Positions 17,557-27,572 are shown, counted from the stretch's first letter. The stretch: 47,325 bases of DNA from Alphaproteobacteria bacterium (GCA_009694085.1 SHVW01000007.1:1-47325), one strand, 5' to 3'. Numbers and translations: made by a program. The notes: generated from the sequence alone by a model not told the origin.

Positions 17557-20001
17557 TCAGGCTTTGATCCGCTCGCTCCGCGGATCGTAGAGCGGCCCTA
17601 TCTGCAACCGCGCCGGCACCCGGCGGGTCGCCACTTCAAGCTCGTAGCTTCCGGTCCGGAGATAGTCGTCGCCGACGCCATCGGGATTGCGGACATATCC
17701 GAGCCCGATATTGGTCCCGACCGTATAGCCCCAGCCGCCGCTGCTCAGCCAGCCGACCCGTTCGCCATTGCGATAGATGGTCTCCCGGCCGAGTAGGGTG
17801 ACGGTTGGGTCGTCGACCGTGAAGGTGGTCAGCCGGCGAGCGAGCGATTGCCCGCGCTGGGCCTCGATCGCTTCGCGTCCCAGGAACGGCGTGTTCGCGC
17901 GCAGCTTGACGGCCCAACCCAGCCCCGCCTCGAGCGGCGTATAATCCGGCCCGATATCCGAGCCCCAGGCGCGATAGGCTTTCTCCAGGCGCAAGGATTC
18001 GATGGCGCGATAGCCAGCGTTTGCGATGCTGTGAGCCGCACCGGCCGTCATCAAAGCATCATAGACAGAGGTGGCCGAGGCCGTGGGAACATGAAGCTCC
18101 CAGCCAAGTTCTCCCACATAGGTCACGCGCAGCGCATGAACAGGCGCACCCGCGATGGCGACCGTGCGGACCCGGCCGAAGGGGAAGGCGGCATTGGACA
18201 CGTCGTCGCGCGTGACCGCTTGGAGCACATCGCGCGCCCGGGGCCCCATCAGGGATAGGGTTGCGAATTCGCCCGTCACGTCGATCAGTCGAGCGTCGCA
18301 ATCCAGCGGCAGGTTGCGCTCGATCCAATCGCGGTCATGGGTGGCAAAGGCGGTGCCCGTGACGATGTAGTAGCGGTCCTCCGCCAACCGCGAAACCGTC
18401 AGGTCGCATTCGATACCGCCCCGGCGGTTCAGCATCTGGGTATAGACGAGGCTGCCCGGTGCCCGGGTAACATCCCCGGCGCATATCCATAACAACGCAC
18501 GTTCGGCATCGCGGCCGGCCACCATGAACTTGGCGAAGCTGGTCTGGTCGAACAGCGCGACCCGTTCGCGCACGGCGCGATGCTCGCGCCCGACGGCCTC
18601 GAACCAATTGGCCCGACCGAAGCTGGGCTCGTCCTTGGCGGTTTCGCCCGTGTTGGCGAACCAATTCGGCCGTTCCCAACCGAATTTCGAGCCGAATACC
18701 GCGCCTGCGGCCTTCAATCGCTCATAGAGCGGCGAGGTTCGCCAGGGCCGCGCGGTCTCGTATTCCTCATGGGGCCAGGCGACCGTGTAGTGTTTGCCAT
18801 AGGCCTCCAAGGTGCGTGTCAGTGCAAAATCCCGGTCGCGATGAGGTTGGCCGAAACGGCGGATATCCACGGGCCAGAGATCCATAGGCGGCTCGCCCGC
18901 TGCGATCCATTCGGCCAGAGCCTTGCCCGCCCCGCCGGCGGATGCGATGCCGAAGGCATTGAAACCGGCGCCGACGTAGAAATTGGCCAGCTCCGGCGCC
19001 GCGCCCAAAATGAAATTGCCATCGGGCGTGAAAGATTCCGGGCCGTTGATGAGCTGCTTGATGCCGGCGGTCTGCAAGGCCGGTACACGGGCCAGCGCTT
19101 GGACCATCAGGGGCTCGAAATGATCCCAATTGCTGTCGAGCAGGGTGAAATGAAATCCTTCGGGAATGCCGTCGAGTGCCCAGGGAATGGGGTTGGGCTC
19201 GTAGCCGCCCATGACCAACCCACCCACTTCCTCCTTGAAATAAATCAGGCGATCGGGATCGCGCATCGTGGGCAGGTTGCGCGGCAATCCGGGAACCAGC
19301 TCTGTTACAAGGTATTGGTGCTGAACCGATTGCAGCGGTACGGAAACCCCGGCCATGGCGCCGATATCGCGCGCCCATTGCCCGCCGCAATTGACGACGA
19401 CTTCGCTATCGATATCGCCAGCTTCGGTCGACACGCCAACGGCTCGGCCCTTATCCGTACGGATCGCGGTGACTGCGCAATCCTCGAAAATGGCGACACC
19501 GGCCTGTCGCGCACCCCGAGCCAACGCCGCCGTGATGTCCGATGGGTTGGCCTGGCCGTCCGTGGGCAGGAAAACCGCACCGACCACGTCGTCGACTAAC
19601 ATAGCAGGCCACAGGTCTCGCGCCTGTTTGGCCGTCAGCACCTCGACGGCAAGGCCGAAGCTCCGCGCCGTGGTCGCCTGGCGCTCCAGTTCGATCATGC
19701 GCGCGGGCGTGCAGGCGAGCCTAAGCCCGCCCGATTGCTTCCAGCCCGTGGCCTGGCCGGTTTCCGCCTCAAGCCGCGCGTAGAGTTCGACCGAATGGGT
19801 CAGCAGCCGGGTGATATTGGCGGAGCTGCGGAGCTGGCCGACCAGGCCGGCGGCGTGAAAGGTCGAGCCGCTGGTCAGCTTCTTGCGTTCGAGCAAGACG
19901 ATGTCGCGCCAGCCGCACCGGGCCAGGTGATAGGCGGTCGAGCAACCAATGATGCCGCCACCGATAATGATGGCGCGCGCGTGGCGCGGTGGCGCGCTCA
20001 T
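17557..20001 (-). CDS. second FAD-dependent oxidoreductase/GcvT fusion (dimethylglycine/sarcosine dehydrogenase-like)
   Basis: AIIIGGGIIGCSTAYHLARCGW, TSGSTFHAAGLVGQLRSS, C-terminal GcvT-like region (GELGWELHVP); paralogous to 1608..4043. Confidence 0.9.
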   Translation of the reverse strand: MSAPPRHARAIIIGGGIIGCSTAYHLARCGWRDIVLLERKKLTSGSTFHAAGLVGQLRSSANITRLLTHSVELYARLEAETGQATGWKQSGGLRLACTPARMIELERQATTARSFGLAVEVLTAKQARDLWPAMLVDDVVGAVFLPTDGQANPSDITAALARGARQAGVAIFEDCAVTAIRTDKGRAVGVSTEAGDIDSEVVVNCGGQWARDIGAMAGVSVPLQSVQHQYLVTELVPGLPRNLPTMRDPDRLIYFKEEVGGLVMGGYEPNPIPWALDGIPEGFHFTLLDSNWDHFEPLMVQALARVPALQTAGIKQLINGPESFTPDGNFILGAAPELANFYVGAGFNAFGIASAGGAGKALAEWIAAGEPPMDLWPVDIRRFGQPHRDRDFALTRTLEAYGKHYTVAWPHEEYETARPWRTSPLYERLKAAGAVFGSKFGWERPNWFANTGETAKDEPSFGRANWFEAVGREHRAVRERVALFDQTSFAKFMVAGRDAERALLWICAGDVTRAPGSLVYTQMLNRRGGIECDLTVSRLAEDRYYIVTGTAFATHDRDWIERNLPLDCDARLIDVTGEFATLSLMGPRARDVLQAVTRDDVSNAAFPFGRVRTVAIAGAPVHALRVTYVGELGWELHVPTASATSVYDALMTAGAAHSIANAGYRAIESLRLEKAYRAWGSDIGPDYTPLEAGLGWAVKLRANTPFLGREAIEAQRGQSLARRLTTFTVDDPTVTLLGRETIYRNGERVGWLSSGGWGYTVGTNIGLGYVRNPDGVGDDYLRTGSYELEVATRRVPARLQIGPLYDPRSERIKA

Positions 20002-20192
20002 GTTTGCCCCCATTGCCCCCGATAGTCCGACCATGCCCGCTCGAAACGGGCGAGGTTGAGGTCGGCATAGTGACCGAAATCATGGTCGACAGGCGAGCGT
20101 AATTCCGATGCCATGCCCCACATCGCCTCGCGCATCGGCGAGGCGTCTGAGGAATATCGCATCGGGCGGGCAGGCGTCCTGTCCGCCGTCAT
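19998..20192 (-). CDS. small protein (64 aa), translationally coupled to the DMGDH-like gene
   Basis: Stop overlaps ATG 19999-20001 of the downstream gene (ATGA); composition (Y, F, W, D, H) unlike GC-rich shadow ORFs. Confidence 0.45.
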   Translation of the reverse strand: MTADRTPARPMRYSSDASPMREAMWGMASELRSPVDHDFGHYADLNLARFERAWSDYRGQWGQT

Positions 20193-20255
20193 GGCCGATC
20201 GCGTTACGTTGAGCTAGCATGGCCCACCCATATCGATACCGGAGGCACCAAAATC

Positions 20256-20720
20256 ATGAGCAAGAAACTCAACCCCAGCACCGTTGCGCCGCCCTTCTCG
20301 CGCTATAGTCAAGGCGTGGTAACCGACCCGGGCGCACGCTGGCTCCATGTGTCCGGCCAGGTCGGCGTGCGCCCCGACGGCAGCCTTGCCGGGGGGTTTG
20401 AGGCGCAATACGAGCAGGCGCTCAAGAACGTCCTCGCAATCGTCCAGGCCGCCGGCATGAAGACGGGCGATATCATCAAGCTTGTTACTTACATGATGGA
20501 TGGCAGCCAGGTGCCGAAGGCGCGCGGCATTCGGCAAGGCTTGATGGGCGACGCGGCGCCGGCCTCGACTCTGGTGCTGGTTGCCGGACTGGCCAGCCCG
20601 ACCTGGCTGGTCGAGATCGAGGCGATTGCCGCCAAGGCCGTTCCCGCAGCGAAGGCGGCGGCGAAGAAGCCGACGGCGCGCAAGTCGGCGCCGAAGAAGA
20701 AGCCCCGGGGGCGGCGGTAG
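20256..20720 (+). CDS. RidA/YjgF-like protein with Lys/Ala/Pro-rich basic C-tail
   Basis: SRYSQGVVTDPGARWLHVSGQVGVRPDG...LVEIEAIA, then AAKAVPAAKAAAKKPTARKSAPKKKPRGRR. Confidence 0.85.
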   Translation: MSKKLNPSTVAPPFSRYSQGVVTDPGARWLHVSGQVGVRPDGSLAGGFEAQYEQALKNVLAIVQAAGMKTGDIIKLVTYMMDGSQVPKARGIRQGLMGDAAPASTLVLVAGLASPTWLVEIEAIAAKAVPAAKAAAKKPTARKSAPKKKPRGRR

Positions 20721-20834
20721 CGGCTCTGCCATGGCCACCGACCGCGTTTGCGCAATCGGGTGGCCCGGGCGCATTGACGATAGGCGCGGGCGGGGTTAGG
20801 ACCGATCATCAACACGACAAGGCAGATCAGTGCG

Positions 20835-21323
20835 ATGAAACCCAAGATCATGGTGCTCAACGGCCCCAACCTGAACATGCTTGGCACGCGCCAGCCCGAG
20901 ATTTATGGCTACGACACGCTGGCCGACATCGAGGGCCGGTTGCGTAAGCTTGCGAAAGTTCACGGCCTCGACCTCGCCTTCCGTCAGTCCAACCACGAGG
21001 GCGAGCTTGTCACCTGGATTCAAGAAGCGCGCACGAGTTGCGCCGGCATCATCATCAACCCCGCGGCTTATACCCATACCTCGGTTGCTATCCTCGATGC
21101 CCTGCTGACCTGCGACATGCCGGTGATCGAGCTGCACCTGTCCAACCCGCACACACGGGAAGAGTTCCGCCATCGTTCCTTCGTGTCGCCGATCGTGAAG
21201 GGCATCATCTGCGGGTTCGGCGCCCACGGCTATGAGTTGGCTTTCGAGGCGGTAGCGCGTCTGGTTGGGCCGAAATCGGGCATGCGCCAGGTCGCAGGCA
21301 AGAAAGGCAGAAGTGCGGCCTAG
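20835..21323 (+). CDS. aroQ: type II 3-dehydroquinate dehydratase
   Basis: [77 protein letters not shown]. Confidence 0.95.
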   Translation: MKPKIMVLNGPNLNMLGTRQPEIYGYDTLADIEGRLRKLAKVHGLDLAFRQSNHEGELVTWIQEARTSCAGIIINPAAYTHTSVAILDALLTCDMPVIELHLSNPHTREEFRHRSFVSPIVKGIICGFGAHGYELAFEAVARLVGPKSGMRQVAGKKGRSAA

Positions 21324-21480
21324 GTGCTAAATTGCTGGGGCCGTTGGGTGTTCGGCCTTTACGACTTGTTAACTGCGTTCGTGCTCAAATCGACTGGTGA
21401 CGAGTCGGCATGTCGTCATGCGGGCTCCCCCCGAAGCACTGGTTAGCAGTCAAGCCAACACCAGATTGGAACGAGTTACT

Positions 21481-23029
21481 ATGAGTCTTGCAGCCGCATC
21501 CAACCCACCCAAGCCAAAGGGCGAGGCCGGCCCGCGTGGCACGGCCCACTGCCGGAACATCGATGATGTCTATGGCCTGGAGTCCCGCCGGCTCATCGGC
21601 CGAGTTCTGGCGCCCTACCTGGACGAGATGTGGTTGACCCCGATCGAACTGCTGCACGGTTACGAGTAAGGCTTGGCGCTGACCAATTCCGGCAGCCGGC
21701 TGGCGGGATATGTGCAGCAGGTAGGCCATCGCTCAGGTTTCGGGGACGGGGCAGTCTGCCAGCGATCGCGTGCGCGATTTGTTCGTTTACACCGATGCCA
21801 TCTTTTCGAATGCCAAGAAGCTCGTGCTCGATCTCAGCGATGCCGCATTGTCGGTCAATCTTCTGAATGTGCTGTGCGCGAATAGTAGCGATCTGAAACC
21901 GGCTTTTGCTGCTCTGACGCATCTTTTGAGGGGCGCCACGAGTTGGACCGACAAGATCGAGCGCCTGCTGCCCCTAGGCGAGGGCAAGCTGACGCCGGCG
22001 GCGCTTGGCGCGTTCGATGACTTGTTGAGTGAGATCTTGGCGCGGCCGGCCGTCCTCGACGATCTCTATGGCGCCACGGAAGCCCGCGAGGCGCGCATTT
22101 TACGCTTGCTGGCAATGGCTGAGCGTACGGCCCCGCCGGGCCCGCCCGGCGCGACGGAGCCGGCTCGGCAGAAGCTTGTCAGGTTTTTAGGTACGTTCGA
22201 TTTACCGCTCTGCCGTGCGGTGTTGATGGCCCATGTCAAGCGCGTCATGGATTTGCCGGGCATCTTTGCCTCGCGCTCCCCGACGGAGGAGCTGGCGGCG
22301 CTACAGCGCATGTTGAAGCTGTTCTCGAAGATCGATCCCGCCATCGGTCGGGCAGATATAATTGCATCGATCGAGGCCCGGGTGGGCCGTCTGATCACGC
22401 CTGATATGATGGGCAAGCTCGTGCCGGAGGGGGCGCCCCAATTTCGCAAGATCGCTCTGGTCTTGGATCTGTACGACGAGGTGCCCGGTGAGGTCGCGCG
22501 CACGGCATTGATCAAATTCCTCAATCTCTTGTTCGACGAGGGTAGCCTGACGCGCGCGATGCAGAGCAGTAAGCAGACACCCGCGGAAACGGCGCAGGAG
22601 CTGGACAGCTTGATGGGGCGTATCAACACGGGCTCCACACCGAAGCCGGCACGCCAGCTACTTGTGGAGCGGTTGCTTGCCTGCATTGCGAAGTTGCATG
22701 CTGCAAGTATAGATATGCGGGGGAGTTCGCGTGCCGCGGGCGGTGTCGGCGACTATGTGATCGTCCGAGACGAGCGGGTCGATCTCGTGAACTGGAGCAC
22801 CGTCGGCGTTCTCTTCGGGCCGGTCATGGGCAAGTACATGGTGAACCAAAAGCTCCGGCTGGCCCTCAGAGTCCACACAAACAAAGGGCCGGTGCAGTTC
22901 GATACCGACATTGAGATCGTCCGCGTCCAGAATGGGCAGGTCGCGGCGCGATATTTTTGCGTGCGCAATCAGGACGATCAGATGGTCAAGGCCCACTTTG
23001 CCTTTGTCGCCAAGACCAAGAAGAGTTAG
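21481..23029 (+). pseudogene. possibly disrupted gene encoding a helical N-terminal region and a PilZ-like C-terminus (intact part from about 21725/21770 to 23029)
   Basis: Frame of 21481 continues past TAA 21667-21669 with GLALTNSGSRLAGYVQQV; +1 shift near 21724 joins AIAQVSGTGQSASDRVRDLFVYTDAIF. C-terminus has RGSSR...NWSTVG resembling PilZ RxxxR/[DN]xSxxG. Confidence 0.5.
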
Positions 23030-23156
23030 GGGCAGAGCCCGGGCGCGAGGTGCGGTCGGCGCGGCCGACGAAACTCGGCGACCGCCGTTGCATTCCTCCC
23101 CACACAAGTAATCCGGCCGATGCTATATTCCGCGCCCCGACTGACGCGAGGGCGGC

Positions 23157-24215
23157 ATGGAATTCGGCATTCAGTTTTTCCCCGATGTCGGACCCGAAAC
23201 GAAGGCGGCCGATGCCTATTTTCGGGAATGTCTCGACCTGACGGGGCTATGCGATGCGCTGGGCTACAGCCATGTCCGCACGGTCGAGCATTACTTCAAC
23301 GCCTATGGCGGCTACAGCCCCAATCCGATCGTGTTCCTGGCCGCGGCGGCGCAGCGCACGGCGCGGGCCCGCCTGATCACGGGCGCGGTGCTGCCCGTAT
23401 TCAACAACCCGCTCAAACTAGCGGGCGAGATCGGCATGCTCGATGCCATTTCGGGCGGCCGGTTGGAAGTCGGCTTCGCGCGCGCTTTCCTGCCCCATGA
23501 GTTCCGGCGTTTTCGGGTCAATGTCAACGAAAGCCGGGCGCGCTTCGAGGAAGGCGTGGAGCAGGTCCGTCGCCTGCTTGAAGACGAGAACGTTTCGATG
23601 GCCGGTCGCTTCCATAGCTTCGAGAACGTCACGTCGCTGCCGCGCCCGACCCAGCTCCCGCGTCCGCCCTTCTGGGTAGCGGCGCTGTCGACGCCGGATA
23701 GTTTCATCAACGCCGGCCGTGCCGCCCATTCGATCATGGCGATCCCCATGGCCGGCGCCAAGATGGCGGAGATGATCGGGCTTTATCGCGAGGCCTGGCG
23801 TTCGGCCGGGCACAAGGGCCAGGGCCGGGTCATGCTCGCCTTCCACATGTTCACGGCGCCGACGCGGGCCGAGGCGGTCGATATCGCGCGCGAACCGCTC
23901 AATCGCTATCTCAAATCCCTCGTCGATGCGGCCAGCGACTGGACGGAGGGGCTGAGTTCCGCCGATTACCCCAATTACGATAAGATCATCGCGAGGCTTC
24001 GTCAGGAGACGTTCGAGACCCAGGTTGAAAAGCGCGCCGCTTGGGTCGGCTCGCCCGCCGACGCGATCGACGCGATCGCCGATTACAACCGCCAACTCGG
24101 CGGCTTCGAAATCGCCTCCATGCAGGTCAACTTCAACACCCTCACTTACGACCAGGCCGCGCGCTCGATGCGGCTGTTCTCCGAACAGGTCATGCCGAAA
24201 TTCAAGAAGGCTTGA
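23157..24215 (+). CDS. LLM-class (luciferase-like) flavin-dependent oxidoreductase
   Basis: MEFGIQFFPDVGPE, EHYFNAYGGYSPNPIVFLAAAAQRT, GGRLEVGFARAFLPHEFRRF. Confidence 0.9.
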   Translation: MEFGIQFFPDVGPETKAADAYFRECLDLTGLCDALGYSHVRTVEHYFNAYGGYSPNPIVFLAAAAQRTARARLITGAVLPVFNNPLKLAGEIGMLDAISGGRLEVGFARAFLPHEFRRFRVNVNESRARFEEGVEQVRRLLEDENVSMAGRFHSFENVTSLPRPTQLPRPPFWVAALSTPDSFINAGRAAHSIMAIPMAGAKMAEMIGLYREAWRSAGHKGQGRVMLAFHMFTAPTRAEAVDIAREPLNRYLKSLVDAASDWTEGLSSADYPNYDKIIARLRQETFETQVEKRAAWVGSPADAIDAIADYNRQLGGFEIASMQVNFNTLTYDQAARSMRLFSEQVMPKFKKA

Positions 24216-24221
24216 GCGGGG

Positions 24222-25550
24222 TCAGTCGCCGAACCACACGCCATCGGATCGGAGCGTGCCGGCAAGCCGTGCCATGTCGATCTCCGCCGGCACCGCATTG
24301 CCGCCGAGCAACATGGCAGCCGCCGTGCCCGCAGCCTGGCCCATGACGAAACAGGGGCCGGAGACCCGAAGGCTGGCCTGGCCGTCCTGGGTGGCCGAGG
24401 CGCAGCGGCCGGCGACCATCAGATTGTCCACGCCCTGGGGCAGTAACACGCGGAACGGCACCTGGGCATAGCCGCGGCCCTCGATAAAGCGCCATTCCAC
24501 ATCGCCCAGCACGTGTTGCTCCACCGGCCAGCCATTGACGCCGACGGCATCGTCGAAATCGCGACAGGCGAGGATCGCCTCGGCGTCGAGCTGGAAGGCG
24601 CCGCGGACGCGCCGGGTTTCGCGCACGCCGATCTGGGGCGCGATCTCCAGCAGATAGGATTTTTCAAAGCCGGGCACATAGGCGCGCAGGAATTTGAAAT
24701 AGTCCTGCACCTGGCGGCGGCCCTCGATCTCGCCGAAGCTGAAATCCTCAGCATTTGTGGCGTCGAGCGGCCGGCCGGCCCGGGTGATCTGGGTGGCATT
24801 GATGCGCCACTGGCCCTCATGGTGCTGGGGATTGATAATCACCGACCGGCGCGGAAATGTGAATGCGCCATCCGCCTCCGCCTTGGCCATCAGCTCGCCC
24901 AGGCGCGGTTTACCCTCGGTCAGCGCGCGCGGCGTGTCCACATTGGCGAGTTTGAACATCAGTGTGGGGAAGGCCATGAACCCGCCGGGACCGCCCTTGT
25001 CATAGGGCGCGCCGGCCCAATGGGCGAGGTCGGCGTCGCCGGAGCAATCGATGAACTGATCCGCCGCGATGGCACCGCGACCCGATTTAGTTTCCACGAG
25101 GAGCGCCCGGATGCGCTGTCTCGCCATGACCGAGCCAACCGCGAGCGCATGGAATCGCACGGCCGCGCCGGCGCCGAGCACCATATCGTCCAGCGCCAGC
25201 TTGTAGGCGCTGACGTCATAGGACTGGGCGGCCGTCTTGCCCAGCACGACATGGGGCGTGTTGAGACCGTCGAGCTGCTTGAGCCGGTCGAGAATGTCGT
25301 CGGCGATGCCGTGCACGATCTGGCGGACTTCGCCGCCGATCAAGGCGTGGAGCCCGCAGAAATTGGTCACCATGGCGGCCGTGCCCATGCCGCCGAGGAA
25401 GCCGTAGCGCTCGATCAACAGGGTGCGTGCGCCATGGCGTGCCGCGGCGGTAGCGGCAGCGACGCCGGCCGGTCCGCCGCCAAGCACGACCACATCGGCC
25501 TCCGCAACAATGGGCGTGCGGCGCTCGGGTTCGACGATCTCAGCGGTCAC
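24222..25550 (-). CDS. FAD-dependent oxidoreductase (FAD_oxidored-like)
   Basis: EADVVVLGGGPAGVAAATAAARHGARTLLIERYGFLGG; FIDCSGDADLAHWAG; VDNLMVAGRCASATQDGQASLRV. GTG start. Confidence 0.88.
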   Translation of the reverse strand: MTAEIVEPERRTPIVAEADVVVLGGGPAGVAAATAAARHGARTLLIERYGFLGGMGTAAMVTNFCGLHALIGGEVRQIVHGIADDILDRLKQLDGLNTPHVVLGKTAAQSYDVSAYKLALDDMVLGAGAAVRFHALAVGSVMARQRIRALLVETKSGRGAIAADQFIDCSGDADLAHWAGAPYDKGGPGGFMAFPTLMFKLANVDTPRALTEGKPRLGELMAKAEADGAFTFPRRSVIINPQHHEGQWRINATQITRAGRPLDATNAEDFSFGEIEGRRQVQDYFKFLRAYVPGFEKSYLLEIAPQIGVRETRRVRGAFQLDAEAILACRDFDDAVGVNGWPVEQHVLGDVEWRFIEGRGYAQVPFRVLLPQGVDNLMVAGRCASATQDGQASLRVSGPCFVMGQAAGTAAAMLLGGNAVPAEIDMARLAGTLRSDGVWFGD

Positions 25551-25850
25551 ATCATACCATGAAGGCCTGAGGGGGCGGGGGATGGAACGGGTTGGCGAGC
25601 AAGGGCACGGGAAACTCTAGTGGAGCGTCCCGACGCGTCAAGCCGGGGCCCGTCGAGCCGGAGCGCGTTCGATACGTCGAAGCCTGAATAAATACGGGCT
25701 CCGGGTTGTGGAAATCGGGCATAGCACGGGTTTTCCTGCTGGGACTTGTGGGTAACTCTGTGGGCATTTCCGGCAATTGCGTGTGCTACATAGGTGTTGG
25801 CCGAATCAGCCTGGGCCTGTAAGTTTCGCGCCATTCCGGAGGATGCAGCG

Positions 25851-27014
25851 ATGGCCGAGGCCGCGCGACCCTTGTTTCCCGATCTGCCCGAAACCCTGCC
25901 CGATCCGGGCACGGGCGAGCAGCCGCGCACTACCGGCATCCTTCCGTTCCAGGCCATTCGCGAGCTGGTGCGCACGGGCGAGATTGCGGCGGACCAGGCG
26001 ATCGGCGAAGACCAAGTGCAGCCCGCGAGTCTCGATCTGCGTCTCGGCGTCGAGGCCTTCCGCGCGCCCGCCAGTTTCCTGCCTGGTCCCGACGCCACCG
26101 TGCGCGACAAAATCGCGTCCTTCGACATGCATCGGCTCGACCTCACGGGCGGCGCGGTGCTGGAGCGCGGCTGCGTCTATATCGTGCCGCTGATGGAACG
26201 CGTGGCGCTCGGTGCCAAGCTGGTCGCCTTCGCCAATCCCAAAAGTTCGACCGGCCGGCTCGACATCTTCGTGCGTCTGATCACCGATCGCGGCACCGCC
26301 TTCGACCGGGTCGAGCCGGGCTACAAGGGCCCGCTTTATGCCGAGATCGCGCCGCGCACTTTCAGCGTGCTGGTGCGCCCGGGCACGCGGCTCAACCAAC
26401 TCCGCCTGCGCCGCGGCACACCTCAGTTCAGCGCCAGCGCGCTGCGCAAATTGCAACAGCGCGAAAAGCTCGTCCATGTCGAACCCGGCCGCGAGACCAT
26501 CAAAGACGACATGATCGGCGTCACGCTCGACCTGGAAGGCGACACGGCGACCGGCTTGATCGGCTATCAGGCGCGCAAGCACACGGGCGTGATCGATGTC
26601 GACCGCCGCGCCCATTACGACCCCGAGGAATACTGGGACCCGATCCGCCGGCGCGGCACGCGGGGCATCGTGCTCAACCCCGACGATTTCTACATCCTGG
26701 CAACCAAGGAGGCGGTGACCGTGCCGCCCGACTACGCCGCCGAGATGGTGCCCTACGACACCAATGTGGGCGAGTTCCGCGTCCACTACGCCGGTTTCTT
26801 CGACCCCGGTTTCGGCTGGGGTCAGGCCGGCCAAGGCAGCCGCGCCGTACTCGAAGTGCGTTCCCACGAGGTGCCCTTCGTGCTCGAACACGAACAGGTC
26901 GTGGGCTGGCTGCGCTACGAGCGGCTCTCCGCCCCGCCGGAGCGGCTTTACGGCCAGGAACTGGGCTCGAACTATCAGCGCCAGGGGCTGAGGTTGGGCA
27001 AGCAGTTCAGGTAG
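25851..27014 (+). CDS. dcd: dCTP deaminase, long (duplicated-domain) form
   Basis: LVAFANPKSSTGRLDIFVRLITDRGTAFDRVEPGYKGPLYAEIAPRTFSVLVRPGTRLNQLRLR; GGAGG RBS before ATG. Confidence 0.92.
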   Translation: MAEAARPLFPDLPETLPDPGTGEQPRTTGILPFQAIRELVRTGEIAADQAIGEDQVQPASLDLRLGVEAFRAPASFLPGPDATVRDKIASFDMHRLDLTGGAVLERGCVYIVPLMERVALGAKLVAFANPKSSTGRLDIFVRLITDRGTAFDRVEPGYKGPLYAEIAPRTFSVLVRPGTRLNQLRLRRGTPQFSASALRKLQQREKLVHVEPGRETIKDDMIGVTLDLEGDTATGLIGYQARKHTGVIDVDRRAHYDPEEYWDPIRRRGTRGIVLNPDDFYILATKEAVTVPPDYAAEMVPYDTNVGEFRVHYAGFFDPGFGWGQAGQGSRAVLEVRSHEVPFVLEHEQVVGWLRYERLSAPPERLYGQELGSNYQRQGLRLGKQFR

Positions 27015-27041
27015 ACCCTCGATCGCTGCTGCGACCCGCAC

Positions 27042-27572
27042 TCACCTGATCTTGGCGAAGCTGAAGCAGTCGCGTGGCTCGTCGCTAACATTTTGATGCA
27101 TGGACCAGCGCCGCAGCAATCCCTCTCGCGTCATCCCTGCCTTTTCCATCACGCGTGCCGATGCAAGATTATCCACGTCGCAAAAATCGCCTATGCGCCA
27201 GATATCGCCGCGATTCAGCGCCCAACTCGCGACCTCGGTGAGCGCTTCCGTCATTAAACCCTGCCCCCACCATTTGCGTGCTAGGACGTAGGCATAGCCG
27301 AGCCGATAGGCTTCGGGTTGGCGTATGCCAAAAGCCCCTAGCACCTCGTCGTCCTGCCGTCCCACCAGGGCATATGTGCGGAATAGATGGGACGGAGCCG
27401 TCAGGCATCGAGAGACATAGGCTTCTGTATCCGCAAGGGTCTGGTGCGCCCGCCATGTCAGGTAGCGGGTGACGTCGGGGTCTTGCGCATAGGTATCGAA
27501 AATGGGGGCCGCATCGGACGGTCTGATCGGTCGCAGGATCAGCCGGGCAGTTTGGAATGCGTCTGGGAACAT
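27042..27572 (-). CDS. GNAT-family N-acetyltransferase (RimJ/RimL-like)
   Basis: TARLILRPIRPSDAAPIFDTYAQDPDVTRYLTW, LGYAYVLARKWWGQGLMTEAL, NLASARVMEKAGM. Confidence 0.9.
   Translation of the reverse strand: MFPDAFQTARLILRPIRPSDAAPIFDTYAQDPDVTRYLTWRAHQTLADTEAYVSRCLTAPSHLFRTYALVGRQDDEVLGAFGIRQPEAYRLGYAYVLARKWWGQGLMTEALTEVASWALNRGDIWRIGDFCDVDNLASARVMEKAGMTREGLLRRWSMHQNVSDEPRDCFSFAKIR

Noticed and set aside
25552-25776. 74-aa Pro-rich minus-strand ORF upstream of the FAD oxidoreductase
   Set aside because: No domain, ends against the GTG start of the next gene without a clear RBS pattern, low-complexity; insufficient support.
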